Assembly (NCBI GenBank): GCA_015680685.1
Contig: MNCI01009028.1
Coordinates: 1 to 21,650, forward strand
Direction of reading: 5' to 3'
From: Gnetum montanum
Taxonomy: Eukaryota > Streptophyta > Gnetopsida > Gnetales > Gnetaceae
Length of the DNA: 21,650 nucleotides
In this document: piece by piece, positions 1 through 10,073 of the stretch
Layout: each line of letters begins with the position of its first letter
How positions within the stretch are numbered: position 1 is the stretch's first letter
Notes under the pieces: generated by a model
Database searches by the model: none
What the model was told of the DNA's origin: nothing
Seen by the model: the letters and a program-made list of their open reading frames with translations, nothing else
Position numbers and translations under genes: made by a program

Positions 1-489
1 GAACCTGTAACAAAATCCTTCACATATTCATGAACTAGTCAAACAGAAGGTTTTAACATAAATATGATCTAATGTGGAAGGTAAGAGACAATTATATTGA
101 TATCACGTCTAGATTTAGAAGCTCATTATCTCTCAAATGCTATTCTAATCCTATATTAGAATGCTATTAGTAAGATTTGCTTAATTTCTCATTATATTAT
201 AATTAAAAGTGAAAGATGGATTCAACTCCTCCAAGAAAAGTGAATTTGTAGGCTATGTAGATTAGGAGCCCTTGAAGATGAGTGACATGTATTTCTTTCT
301 TATGTTATGACTGCCTATTTGAGACAACGTTTTAATGTTACAACAAAAAAACTTATATGATTTGTTTTTGATGTCACTATTATTTCTTGGTAAATTTATA
401 CAGTCTATCTTTATTTTTCATGAAAATGTAATATCTTTCCAATAGATCTTATGGGTCTTTAGATGTAATAAATATTAATTTCATTTTAT
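1..489. other. AT-rich intergenic sequence, no gene seen
   Basis: No credible coding region or RNA gene is visible. The one structured spot is an inverted repeat at 142-162: ATTCTAAT and ATTAGAAT separated by five bases, which could fold into a short hairpin. In DNA this AT-rich such hairpins arise by chance, so I give it no function. Confidence 0.6.
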
Positions 490-770
490 AAAACTAACAT
501 TAAGATATGGAAGAGGGGGTCCCCATCCTTGATTTTCTAAGCTTTTCATTTGTCTCACAATTCATATCACTAATAGATGAAAAAGCATTATGTAATGAGA
601 AAATATTTTTGGAACACTAGTAGAAATAAACAAAGAAGAATATACCTTAGGGGCTTTTGAATTAAAATCAATATCTACAATACTCTTCATTTTGCATTGC
701 ACTATGCAAAATCTATTTGCATTAACACTTTCGTTGCTATCTCTTACCAAAATTTGTTTTTTCTAAAGAG
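490..770 (-). pseudogene. Coding relic R1, first copy of a dispersed repeat
   Basis: This stretch and 3360-3630 are diverged direct copies of one sequence; both begin at AAACTAACATTAAGAT. Read on the minus strand, both give the same short protein-like segment ending at the same stop codon (500-502 here). Shared residues include SDM followed by ETN, and an upstream SNES/NAN block. The C-terminal part here reads FSLHNAFSSISDMNCETN. A one-base insertion in the T run near 606-610 and a short insertion near 700 break the frame. A further open stretch on the minus strand (about 737-973) may be an upstream continuation in another frame. I do not recognise the protein. It could be the end of an old transposon or host gene. 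That two copies retain residue-level similarity suggests the sequence was once coding. Confidence 0.45.
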
Positions 771-3359
771 GAATTCTCTATAGATATTGAAAGTTTACTA
801 GCATCTTGAAATTTAATAAGATTAGTAAAAAGTGGAGAATTTGTTGAAGAATATTTCATTTTTTTGTGCTCAAAATTACAATTATATGTATTTTTTGAAA
901 CTTGTTCTTTTTTTTCCCTCATGAGCAACTTTTTTATTGAGAACAGGATAGATCCCAATAATATGACCCACACAACAGGAGTGGCTACAACATCCTCATC
1001 AATTATAGTATGTAATTTTTTGGGAAAAGTACTAATTATGATATTTGAGTTTTAATTCTATTTTTCTTTGCTCTAAATTAATCTCTATAAAATATTGTGT
1101 TAATAGCATACCATCTAATAATGATATTAACTTTTTTTTTTGAGAATTATGCCAAAGGTGCTAACAATTTTGCTTTCAACACTTTTAAAAATAAGATGAA
1201 GATACTCTAATTTAATCCAATAATGAATTTTAGAATATTTTGAAGAATAGGGATTAAAATCCACTTTTCATTCCTGAGCAGTACAAGTATTATGTTGAGC
1301 CATAAAAAATTTGTTAATATAACAGTTTATCATTGAGATAGTTGTGAAGGTTGATAAAATGTAGGCCTCAATGAATGAAAAACTTACCTTTACCTTGAAA
1401 ATTATTGATGAAAAAACTAAGGACCAAAATAAGAGAAAGAAGGGAAAAGCAATTATGGACAAAAGGGGTAAGTTGCAGTAGTTGAAGAGGTTGTAGATTC
1501 AAAATTAGAAGAGGATGACTACAACACATATCAGTATGAACATCAAAGGGATTATAGCTAGTAGAGAAAGCACTATTGGTCTTGTTGTTACTTTGCATTT
1601 TTCATTGACATTGACAATTGAAACATAACCCACTTTTAAGGAATAGCATAACATAGAATTCTTGCCTTTTCTTTTTGTTTTGAAAATTTCCACTAACAAT
1701 TAATACTCTTGACATATGCACAGTGATGGAGGTGATGATACTATGTTTATTTTTTTTAAATAAATGGTTATATTTGCATTTGCATTTATGAAATTCTTTC
1801 TTAGAAATAAGAAAAGTTAGGACAAATTGAAGATATCTTTTAACATGATAAACATCAATAATCAATATTAATCACAACAAAAAGTGTCCCAACCAATCAA
1901 GTCTCCATTTAGACAACTTTGATATATATATATTAAAGGATATCTAAAACCTAAGCCTATTAATACCCTAAGCTCCAAATTGTTAAAAACTTTGGCATGC
2001 TCTAACAAGCTCAACATTCAAAATAAAGTCTATATTATGTAAAAATTTGGACTTATGTTAAAATCATAATTGTGTGATAACCATCATGGTGATATTTGCT
2101 ATATTATTATTAAAAAAAATTAATTCTTCATAACATTTATTAATAAACTACTAATTAAACATTGTGTTTGTTCCACTAACCAATATGACAATTCCCTTAC
2201 AACTATCTGTTTTTGATTTTAATCTTTAGGATGTATAGAATTTGAAGACAATGATACATCTTGGAGATTAACCTATCAACTAAGTTATACATTGCATACC
2301 ATGCTTTGGACTTTTTCAGGGGACTTCTAACACTCAACACAAACATCATACTCAACACCAATTCATAATGTAGTAAAAGAAAAAATCACAATAATTTATG
2401 TTAATTTAAGTTAACATAATCGGTTACTTATGTTTTTGCGATCATTATATCACAAAATTGAATATGGTATTAGAGTAACTTTATGTTAATTCTTGCTTCC
2501 ATCACTATGAACTTAATATGGCAAGAATTTGGTAACTACATTAATGCAATGGTGAATATAAAACTAAAAATTAGAAGATTTCATTTTTATGAGCATGACC
2601 AAAGAATGTAGAGCTTACTAAGGAGTAAATATTTTAGCAAACTTTGTTGTTTTGAGATTCAAATTGCATTTTTTTGTTATAAGATTACTTTCAATAAGCA
2701 TTTGACCCTTTCTATGTTTTGAAATTTGAAATATTTCTCGGAAAAGATTATGTGAGTCAACATTTTTTGTATTTTGTAAATGTTATGAAATGTATTAATA
2801 ATTTATAATCTCATTTTGAGTATAAAATGCTTTACTTTTACATGATTATAAGAATTGTTAAAAATTTGATAATTTATAATTCAAATTCTTTCTTTTTCTT
2901 TTGAAAATTTATTTTGAAATCCTAAATTTTTACAATTTTTCCATAAAGTATTTGACAAAATTATTCATAGTTCTAGAGGACATGATCAATCATGAGTCAT
3001 TGAAAAGGAAGTATGTTGGAAAGAAACCTAGTCTAGAGTCTTCAGAACATGATCTATTTGAGGCACCATTAATGTTTCCATTATTGGCATTGCAACTAAA
3101 AGTGCATGGTAAAGTTTCATCCTTCAAAGTAAAAAAAAAATAAAATTATTAAGAAAATGAAAATCCACTTACAAACATGAGTGATAGAAAAAACATTGTA
3201 GTTTCTTTAAAATAATTTGCTAAAAAACACTAATATCATGCACTAAAATCTTAATCTCTTGCAAGATAGTAAAATCTAGAGATAAATGTTGATTTGAAAG
3301 ATACTTGTTTGCAATTTCTTGTTGAGACCTATTAGAAAGGCCCTAGACATTTCACAATG
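771..3359. other. AT-rich intergenic sequence, no confident gene
   Basis: About 2.6 kb of AT-rich DNA. Short open frames on the minus strand between 1268 and 1865 are rich in Phe, Leu, Ile and Lys, as random AT-rich DNA would be, and show no motif. A plus-strand frame at 2901-3143 contains a less biased stretch (about 2985-3120, with a charged Lys/Glu-rich middle) that may be a gene fragment, but I cannot name it. A perfect 9-bp inverted repeat, TTATGTTAA and TTAACATAA, lies at 2396-2419 with a six-base spacer. Nothing else is supportable. Confidence 0.5.
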
Positions 3360-3630
3360 AAACTAACATTAAGATGTAATGGAGGATGTATCTATCCTTG
3401 ATTTTACAAGCTCAACATTTGTTTCATAATCCATGTCACTAATGAATGAAAAAGCATTATCCAATGAGAAAACATTTAGAACACTAGTAGAAGTAGAGAA
3501 AGAAGGACATATCTTAGGGATTCTTGAATTGAAATTGGTATTTATAGTCTTATTCTTTTTGAGTTGCACATTTGCATTAATACTTTCATTGCTAATCCTT
3601 GATAGTAAATATTTTTTTATAAAGAAGATT
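3360..3630 (-). pseudogene. Coding relic R2, second copy of the dispersed repeat
   Basis: Partner of the relic at 490-770. On the minus strand the frame stays open from about 3630 to the stop at 3369-3371, so this copy is better preserved. It carries the SNESINAN block, a Ser/Thr-rich middle, then FSLDNAFSFISDMDYETN. The stop lies at the same aligned position in both copies, and many differences between them are conservative in protein terms. The relic ends about 35 bp before the LTR of element A begins, so A inserted beside or inside it. Product unknown; no start codon, splice site or domain can be assigned. Confidence 0.45.
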
Positions 3631-3663
3631 TTTGTTTAGATATTAATAAAACAAATTTTTAAA

Positions 3664-4563
3664 TGTAATATGATATCATATTTACGATATCTAGCAATGA
3701 TGTCGGTAATACAATGTCATGGTTCATGCTATGTCATCATTGATATGATGTCTCGGGATGTGTGCAAGCCTATAAATACAACACTTAGGCACATAATTCA
3801 ATACCTTTTCATTAAACCCTTAGGTAGACTCTTGCAATTTATTCTTGTAGACTTAGTGATAGAAGCAAATGAAGGTAGTGTAATGTTTGGTAATTAACTA
3901 GTATTTTTATTCGAGTGGATTGCACTTGGATAGGGTTCATGATGAAAATAAAGGTCGAGATTGCTTTATAGCATGACAGTATTCCCTTATTTTTTTAATT
4001 GTTCACTTAGTAAAATTTTTTAGTTTTCCTAGTTAATGCTTTACATTTTAAGTACTTTACTTCATATGCTATTAGTAAGAGGTATGGATATGATTAATTT
4101 CGAATGCTAAGTGTAGCTATCTATTAACCTAGTGGTGGCATTGCTTAGTTCACCTAGCAGTGATTTAATATTCCTTTTCTTACTTAGACTTAGGATTTAA
4201 TATTCATTTTCATTGTGTTTACCTTTAAGAGCACTATGAACTAATCAACAACAATAATCATATGCCTCACTAAGAGCTAAGCCATACACTAGAACTTCAC
4301 TAGCTCAAGGTGGGAAGATAGTGAATCTTGAACTTAATCTTAATTACTAGCATAATAACATTTTCCATCCGTAGATTATGATTTGGTTGCATGCTAGCAC
4401 TCATGACATGTATGGTAGAGTGTTGGGTTACTCCACCACTCATCATTAGTGTCATTTTTGAGGATGTATCAATGTGTGCTAAGTAATTGATTTTACAAAA
4501 TTTATGGTATNGTAGTGTCATTTTCGAGGATGTATCAATGTGTGCTAAGTAATTGATTTTACA
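3664..4563 (+). repeat. 5' LTR of element A (probable)
   Basis: The proposed start TGTAATATGA and the reverse complement of the proposed end (TGTAAAATCA) match at 8 of 10 bases, giving TGT...ACA ends. Inside is a TATA box 107 bp from the start, and AATAAA occurs at about 3944. The end lies seven bases before a recognisable primer binding site, which is strong placement evidence. Length is about 900 bp, of which 66 bp is an apparent assembly duplication around the N at 4511. The left edge is inferred from the inverted ends only, since no second LTR of A is present for comparison. Confidence 0.6.
3771..3779 (+). promoter_or_regulatory. TATA box of the A LTR
   Basis: CTATAAATA lies 107 bp inside the LTR in the direction of the gag reading frame, where the U3/R boundary of a plant LTR would be expected. 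Transcription would start about 30 bp downstream. Confidence 0.5.
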
Positions 4564-4576
4564 AAATTTATGGTAT
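4448..4576. other. 66-bp duplication around an N (assembly join)
   Basis: The 63 bases before the N at 4511 are repeated after it (4448-4510 and 4514-4576) with one T/C difference. The copy covers the LTR end and the start of the primer site. A repeat flanking a lone N is the usual trace of two overlapping contig ends placed side by side without merging, so I treat it as artefact. Confidence 0.75.
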
Positions 4577-4584
4577 CAAGAACT
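4571..4584 (+). other. Primer binding site of element A (initiator Met tRNA type)
   Basis: TGGTATCAAGAACTC resembles the complement of the 3' end of plant initiator methionine tRNA (TGGTATCAGAGC), which primes minus-strand DNA synthesis in many plant LTR elements. It sits seven bases after the LTR end and about 75 bp before the gag start, as expected. One inserted or changed base after TATCA weakens the match. Confidence 0.65.
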
Positions 4585-4659
4585 CTGAAGTTAACCTTCA
4601 TATTCTTAAAAATAATTTTAATAACACACACACACTTAAGAAAGAATCAAACTTATAAC

Positions 4660-7600
4660 ATGGCTTCAATTAAAGAGAAATTATCACTTGCCAAAGAGAT
4701 GAAAAGGGACAATGATAGAATAAATGATGATGAAGACTGAAGCATGCCTATGTAGATAAGAATCTCATATGCTCACACTAANTACTGAAGCATGCCTATG
4801 TAGATAAGAATCTCATATGCTCACACTAATCCTTACTATCCTGATTTCACATTCATCTTTCAACAAGATGTGTAGTTGAGGTGGAGAAACCTACAAGGCA
4901 ATATCATTCTACCTCCTGAGTGTTCAACACTCACAACACTTTAAATAGCTTTAAAGGGAATGAATCTAAGCCATGTGCAAGAAGGGTACCATGTGACCAA
5001 ACACATGATGATACCCTACCAACCCATAGAGGGACAAGTGTAGAGAGATGTTGCTATGGAGACCAAACATGTGCACAACAAGGGAAACTAGATTAACTCC
5101 CCTGTTGTCTTGGAAGTTCTTGTTGGCAATGCATTTGTAGTGAAGAAACTCCACCAGGATCATGAAGTTCATTCCCAAACACCTATTATTCATCTAGAAG
5201 AACTTGTCAAAGTGTAGTTACATTCAGCCTTAGAAGGGATGCTAAGCAGAGAAGTAACAAACTCTAAGTACAAGTAGGACTTAAGGCTAAGAGCTTCTAT
5301 TAGGTTACAAAGGGAAGAATATCATAGTCACAGAAGAAGAATTAGTTGGCATCATTCTCCCACTACTTCATCTTCATCCTCCTAATTGTTGGTGGAATTT
5401 GATTGAAGGGAACAAAGGTACAGAGAACATGATAGGGAAAGACGTCAGAGCCATGATTAACATGACTATCACCTAAGACATTTTGATGAGGAAGATGACG
5501 AATGGGAATCATGAAGAAATAGGGATAAACCTGAAGAGATAGAGAGGTATGAGTACCAAATTGGGCACCACTATAATTGAGTGTATGAACCCTATGATCA
5601 TGATGAACCCTTGTTGACAACTCACAACATGATAAACATAAGGAAACTTGTCTACATTCCAACCAGGCACAAAAGGAAAATTTGCATTAAGTGGCTAGAC
5701 ATGAACAACATGCCTAGATTTGAGGATGGATACCATGTAGATTCAAAACATCACCTTAAAGAATTCCGTGATGCCTGTCCCCTACATAACATAAAAAGTG
5801 ATTGGAAAAAACTAAATTTGTTCCCAAGGACACTCATCAAAGAGGCAAAAAGCTGGTATAGATTGATTAGATTTTGAATCAATTAGAAGATGGAGTACCA
5901 TGCTCAAACTTTTCAATGATAGATATCAAACCTACTTATGAGTGTTAAACTTAAGGAAGTAGATCTAGTGTTAGAAGTAAGGGATCCATGAATCCATTAA
6001 TTCAGTAATGGATAGATACTATTCTCTTTTGCATAGGTGCCTAGGCCATGGATTTTCCCAAAGGGAGCAACTTAGGCACATTGTTGATGGGCTAAGAAAT
6101 AAAACTAGGAAAATATTTGGGATTTATGCCCAAGGTATATTATCTGAAATAATTGTCCATCAAATTTAGAGACTCATTGACCAAGTGGCAATGAAAGATG
6201 ATCAATTGAACAAGAGAGATTTAGTTTAAGGGTATAATAGAGACCCATATATTTAGAAGAGAGATGTACAAGTATGCGATTAGCAAGAAGAAGAAATCTT
6301 AGAAGAGGTGATATAGAAAAAGACCCTACCTATTGAAAAATATGTTATTGATATAGTAATCAAGGTAGAAAAGATGTGGGATTTAGTGGACAAAAAATTC
6401 ATAACAACTTTGATAATTATGGAAGAAGAACTAAGCAAGCCTTCAGCAAAGGCAAGGAGAAAAGAAGAAAAGATATTATAGATGAAAATGAAAGGTGACT
6501 TCAGGAGTGGAATGTTTGGATACAAGCTCAGATGAGGAGGAAGGTTGTACTATGTGCTAGTATGACCACCCTAAGGGGTGCTACCTTGTCATGGTACATT
6601 TGTAAGAAATGGGAGCATATGCACTGAATCCAAGATTCATAAAAAAATTCCCAAACAATTACCTTATCCTCAAGGTAACTACCAAAAAACCTTCCAACTA
6701 GTCTATTACCTTAGTAAAGCTTACCTGTAGCCACAGGAGAAGTACCACCATCAATGGCAGCAACCACAATCGTGGGTGATGTGACCACCTAGATAGAAGT
6801 ACCCATATTGACAACCAAATCCTTATTGATACTATGTCTAGCATCTGATCACTCCAAGAAATGCAATAGTTCAGACTCCTCAATACTATCCACTAGAATA
6901 CCATAGACCTACACTGCCAAGGATGGAATCCAATCCATACATGTGTCCATAAACAACTAGTTCATTAAGTTGGCCTTCTAACCATTTACCACCTATGCCA
7001 CCACCTATTATGTAGGGAAAACTACCATTAGAACCTCAGTATTAAAGTGTTGCAAGGGTAGTGAATGTACAAATAGAGGGCCGTACTAGCAATACTAATT
7101 GCAAAGATAAGAAATGTCCTTTCTTTAGGATAAATCTAGAAAAGACTGGTAGAATTAGAACTTCATTGAGATAAGTTTCTCCTATGATAGATGCTCCAAC
7201 CAATACCATGCTTCCACAATAATCAGATCAAAAGCTTATGACTATAATGCTAATGGAAATAGTATTAGACTAGATAAAGGTAGGAATAGTTCCCAAGGAA
7301 TGAATTAATCTATGATTTCCTTTGATTTTGTCATACAAGGCTCTACTAAACTTAGGTTCTAGAGTAAATTTGATATCTCAAGAAACATACAAGGCATGAA
7401 ACCTATCACCCTTAAAGAATTGCAACATAAGGTTAGAGCTTGTAGATTAATCTATCACCATTCCTTTCAAATAGATAGAAGATGTGATTACCACTATTAA
7501 TGAGTGGTCTTATCTAGTAGAGTTTTTGATGATTGACATGAAGAATAATGACAAGGAATTTCCCATCATAATGAGAAGTACATGGCTTATCATAATAGAT

Positions 7601-7730
7601 GCTAAGTTAGGGATGTGAGATTTATTTATAGAAATCTCTATGAAGGACATGCAAGGAGCCATACACACGCAAAGGATTCTATGCATTACCAATGATAAAG
7701 AAGAATGTAGTTGTGGACTAACACTTCAAA
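4660..7730 (+). pseudogene. Gag-protease relic of element A
   Basis: The start is the ATG at 4660 (MASIKEKLSLAKEMKRDNDR), shortly after the primer site. One frame runs from 4660 to 5877 without a net frameshift but with about 14 stops. It passes through a His/Arg/Asp-rich segment into a capsid-like gag domain (about 5640-6200) with FPRTLIKEAKSWY and, after a shift to frame 2 near 5880, a block around LLHRCLGHGFSQREQLRHIV. A Cys-His motif in frame 3 (6546-6581: C-x2-C-x3-H-x3-C) is a zinc-knuckle candidate. From about 6725 frame 2 is kept to 7730: a Pro/Gln-rich linker, then an aspartic protease with ALLNLGSRVNLISQETYKA at 7340. The family normally has Asp where Asn is seen (7349-7351), so this protease would be dead even without stops. 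Gag packages the element RNA; the protease matures the polyprotein. Confidence 0.72.
4736..4829. other. 48-bp duplication around an N (assembly join)
   Basis: The 46 bases at 4736-4781 recur exactly at 4784-4829, on either side of the N at 4782. The unit is 48 bp, so the gag frame survives, but the pattern matches unmerged contig ends. The true sequence probably has one copy. Confidence 0.75.
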
Positions 7731-8248
7731 ATGTCAACACAATCCTTGCATTAGCCCACAACAGAATTAAGAAACAAGTGTGTGTACGAAAATAAACATG
7801 GACTACTAAATCAAAAGACACCCCGTGGTGAAAAACTAAGAACCTAAAATTGTTCATGCATGGAAACATTTGAACCGCTTATTAACTCCTATTCTAAGAA
7901 AATGACCCAAATTGAGAACTCACAAACAAAAATATTGTAGTACAATTATACAACAGCAAGTAAAGGATATAAGGATTTAGAATTTAAATTTGATAATAAA
8001 CAAGTATAGCTGGATATTCTAAGATGGAAAAACCATTTATTCCAACAAGATATAAATCCTTAGAAGATCAAAATTTGATTACCATCAAAATTACAAGTGA
8101 TGATAACCAAAAAACTAAGTCACCAAGGATGGTAAGTGAATAACTTAGAGTGTATGATTTATGGGATCTAGGGTCCATTTTCTAAACACTTACCCATGAT
8201 TTTAGTCATATGGAAGATGCCTTATCCTAAGTTAATGATTAATAAGTG
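7731..8248 (+). other. Spacer after the A protease, no domain recognised
   Basis: The protease frame stays fairly open to about 7970 with a few TAA/TGA stops, then breaks up. In related elements a linker and the reverse transcriptase follow here. I see no RT catalytic YxDD-type motif in any forward frame, so the polymerase was either deleted or is too decayed to read. Confidence 0.45.
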
Positions 8249-8471
8249 CTTTTTAATTTTTTTGTTTTCTAATTCTTGTTATACCTTTTTTCTTTTCTTA
8301 ATACCTTTTCACATTCTTTGATATGTTTTCATTCTTTTATACTTTTTCAATTATTAATCCTTTTTCCATTCTTTGACATTATTACATTATTTTTATTCTT
8401 TTCTTATTCTTGTTATTTTTGCAATTTTTACAATTTTTTATTGTTATTATTTCACTTGCACATATTTTTGG
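8249..8471 (+). repeat. T-rich strand-asymmetric tract
   Basis: About 220 bp made mostly of T with A and C and very few G, with recurring TTCTT, CATTCTTTGA and TTATTCTTTT phrases. It reads as an open frame of Phe, Leu, Ser and Ile, but that is a product of composition, not evidence of coding. The recurring CATTCTTTGA and CTTTTTCCATT phrases suggest growth by slippage. Confidence 0.55.
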
Positions 8472-8719
8472 CAATTTCCAATAAAATACATCAAATAAGG
8501 CAAGATGTAGTTCCAATAAAGTGAACATTTCTCAATATTATCAAATCATAAGGGACTGATTACCTATACAGTGAGACCACAACATCCATCCATCCATTCT
8601 AACAACAACAAGTTCTTACCATGGTCATAATGATATGCTTCTCACAATAAAACTAAGAATAAACTTATGATCATTATACCTAGACAAACAAGTGAAGAAC
8701 TAAGTGGAAATGTAAAGGG
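8472..8719. other. No gene seen
   Basis: AT-rich sequence between the T-rich tract and the RT/RNase H-like scrap. It contains a (CCAT)n-like run near 8583-8597 and no recognisable coding motif. Confidence 0.4.
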
Positions 8720-8860
8720 TGCGACATCAAGTGGGTTTGTGGATTTTCTTAGATTACTACTATAAGTTCTATCCTATTGTTAGGGATGTATTATACCCTT
8801 GTAGATCTAACAAAAAAAGGAAGTACGAGTACAATAAGTGCTACCTTACTATGTCACTCG
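8720..8860 (+). pseudogene. Possible RT/RNase H linker scrap
   Basis: In forward frames broken by one shift near 8755, the translation contains GFVDFLRL followed by YYYKFYPIVRDVLYP, and in a third frame LVDLTKKGS. Ty3/Gypsy polymerases carry a connection segment of this form (a GFLGL-like block, then YYRKF, then PLTDLLKKG) between reverse transcriptase and RNase H. The order and spacing match, but the pieces lie in different frames, so this is a suggestion only. If right, it belongs to element A (same strand) and shows that A once had a polymerase whose RT core is now missing. Confidence 0.35.
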
Positions 8861-9341
8861 AAAGACATGTTACCCATGCTTGAAGGTAGTCCTTTGGTAA
8901 GGTTGACACATTCAAAAATAAAAATCCATGCATAGAATACATTTCTAGGGATCCCACTGGAAAGATATGCTATGTATGGTTAAAGGTAGGCAGATTGATG
9001 AGTGGCGAGGTACCTCTACACTCAACCATACGAATACGAGTGTGTATGCGTGATCGGGTCGAACTCCGCAAACGGACTAGTTGTGGCACCTAGACAGTTA
9101 TCCTTAGGTCGCAGTTTATTGTCTTCCCACCTAGACTAGTTATTAGCTTTGTCACGTATGGTTTAGTCCAGATGAGGTGTATGATGTGTTCCTAATCTAT
9201 GCTACTCCTGAAGGCAGTGGAAAATAATATTAACTAAGCTAAGCTAGGGGAAAAAGGGTAAGAAAATATAATCTAGCCTAAGTGCGACAAAAAATCGATT
9301 CCTTGATCAACCGTACACATCTTGGACCTCATGCACGACTA

Positions 9342-9461
9342 CCACTGGGACTACCAAGCATAGATCCTAGGTACACCACTGGGATTACCAAGCGTAGATC
9401 CCAGATACGCCACTGGGTTACCAAACATAGATCCTAGCCACACCACTGGGCTACTAAGCAG
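9342..9461. repeat. Minisatellite, about 3.5 units of 33-34 bp
   Basis: Units start with CCACTGGG at 9342, 9376, 9410 and 9443 (spacing 34, 34, 33). Each continues with an ACCAAGCATAGATCC-like core; the fourth is cut short. It lies in the U5 part of the C LTR. Confidence 0.85.
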
Positions 9462-9607
9462 TCACACTTAAATGCTCGTAATCAAGTCGTACTCGTTCCG
9501 CTTTCTAGGAGTTTAAGGGTGAGAGAGAAAATAGTAAATAACATTAAATAAATAAACAAGTAAATAAATAACAAAGTGAATGCTGCAATGATGAAGTAAT
9601 CTTGATC

Positions 9608-9613
9608 TTTATT
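9608..9613 (-). terminator. Polyadenylation signal of the C LTR
   Basis: AATAAA on the minus strand, about 170 bp downstream of the LTR TATA box, in GCAATAAAGATC. The position suits the end of the R region. Other A-rich motifs nearby (9540-9575) could also serve. Confidence 0.4.
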
Positions 9614-9780
9614 GCGAGTCATGTGTGTGTCCAAGTACGACACACTCGAATAAAGACATCGTACAATCACATTCACCACACTGCGAGCAGACACTGGAAA
9701 AAAATCTAACTCTCGAGGGATCAAACTGCTAGAGCTTCGCTACTTCTAACTGGGATCCCCAAACAAGGGAGAGCCACCTC

Positions 9781-9790
9781 TTATTTATAG
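9781..9790 (-). promoter_or_regulatory. TATA box of the C LTR
   Basis: CTATAAATAA on the minus strand, 112 bp from the U3 end of the LTR. Transcription would begin near 9755 and run towards lower coordinates. Confidence 0.6.
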
Positions 9791-9902
9791 ATATGGCGGC
9801 GCACTGCGATATCGTGTACATGATATTGCGGGGGATGTGATATCGCATCGGACGCGATATTGCATACGTGATATCATGGTCGATGCACAACGCATCTCAT
9901 CA

Positions 9903-9912
9903 TACCCCCACG
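9903..9912 (-). other. Polypurine tract of element C
   Basis: On the minus strand CGTGGGGGTA runs straight into the LTR start TGATGAG. Just upstream is ACTTGAGGATGAGTTTTTA, a phrase like the conserved CTTGAGGACAAG seen before the polypurine tract of many plant Ty3/Gypsy elements. This tract primes plus-strand DNA synthesis. Confidence 0.7.
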
Positions 9913-10073
9913 ATTGAATAAAAACTCATCCTCAAGTTAAAAAGAGAACAAGTTCTATTGGTTACACTATGGATAGGTATGGGATTATTAACTGGAAAAA
10001 GAAATGAAACAATGCCGTAGTGTGGGAAGACACAACATAGAGAAAAAATACTACAACTAAAAAAATGTGGAAC

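Larger units (their letters stand above)
3664..8995 (+). mobile_element. Element A: degraded Ty3/Gypsy retrotransposon, 3' part missing
   Basis: Order on the plus strand: 5' LTR (3664-4563), Met-tRNA-type primer site, gag and protease relic (4660-7730), a spacer, a T-rich tract and a possible RT/RNase H linker scrap (about 8720-8860). Gag followed by a protease with an ALLxLGS active-site block is the layout of plant Ty3/Gypsy elements, and the protease style resembles the non-chromodomain (Athila/Tat-like) branch. No convincing RT palm, integrase, polypurine tract or 3' LTR of A is seen. The element stops where the LTR of C begins at 8996. The right boundary is therefore an interruption, not a natural end. 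Confidence 0.7.
8996..9902 (-). repeat. 3' LTR of element C (907 bp)
   Basis: The ends are a perfect 7-bp inverted pair, TGATGAG at 8996-9002 and CTCATCA at 9896-9902. The right end abuts a polypurine tract, which fixes strand and edge. In transcript order: a U3 with five GATAT(C/T) motifs (9808-9875), TATA box at 9790-9781, a minus-strand AATAAA at 9613-9608 in a suitable place for polyadenylation, then a U5 carrying four 34-bp tandem units (9342-9460). A target-site copy would be CAGAT (8991-8995), but the partner at C's 5' end is lost. All parts needed for a working LTR promoter are present. Confidence 0.75.

Noticed and set aside
1268-1865. Overlapping minus-strand open frames with hydrophobic stretches that look like membrane segments
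   Set aside because: Three overlapping frames are open at once and the residues are those of AT-rich codons (Phe, Ile, Leu, Lys). No start context, motif or homology supports any of them.
4514-4576. Tandem repeat at the LTR/primer-site junction as a real duplication
   Set aside because: The two copies are separated by a lone N and nearly identical while the rest of the element is decayed, so unmerged contig ends explain it better.
8276-8524. 82-codon plus-strand frame resembling a membrane protein
   Set aside because: It is a translation of the T-rich low-complexity tract; Phe/Leu/Ser content follows from base composition.
9342-9461. CRISPR-like array of regularly spaced repeats
   Set aside because: The repeats are contiguous tandem units with no unique spacers, in plant LTR sequence.
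8960-9500. Organellar or bacterial insert, because of the higher GC and CpG content
   Set aside because: The segment is bounded by perfect LTR ends and a polypurine tract; a younger retrotransposon explains the composition.
9482-9724. 80-codon minus-strand frame with a hydrophobic C-terminal part
   Set aside because: It lies wholly inside the R/U5 part of the C LTR, which is non-coding in this class of element.
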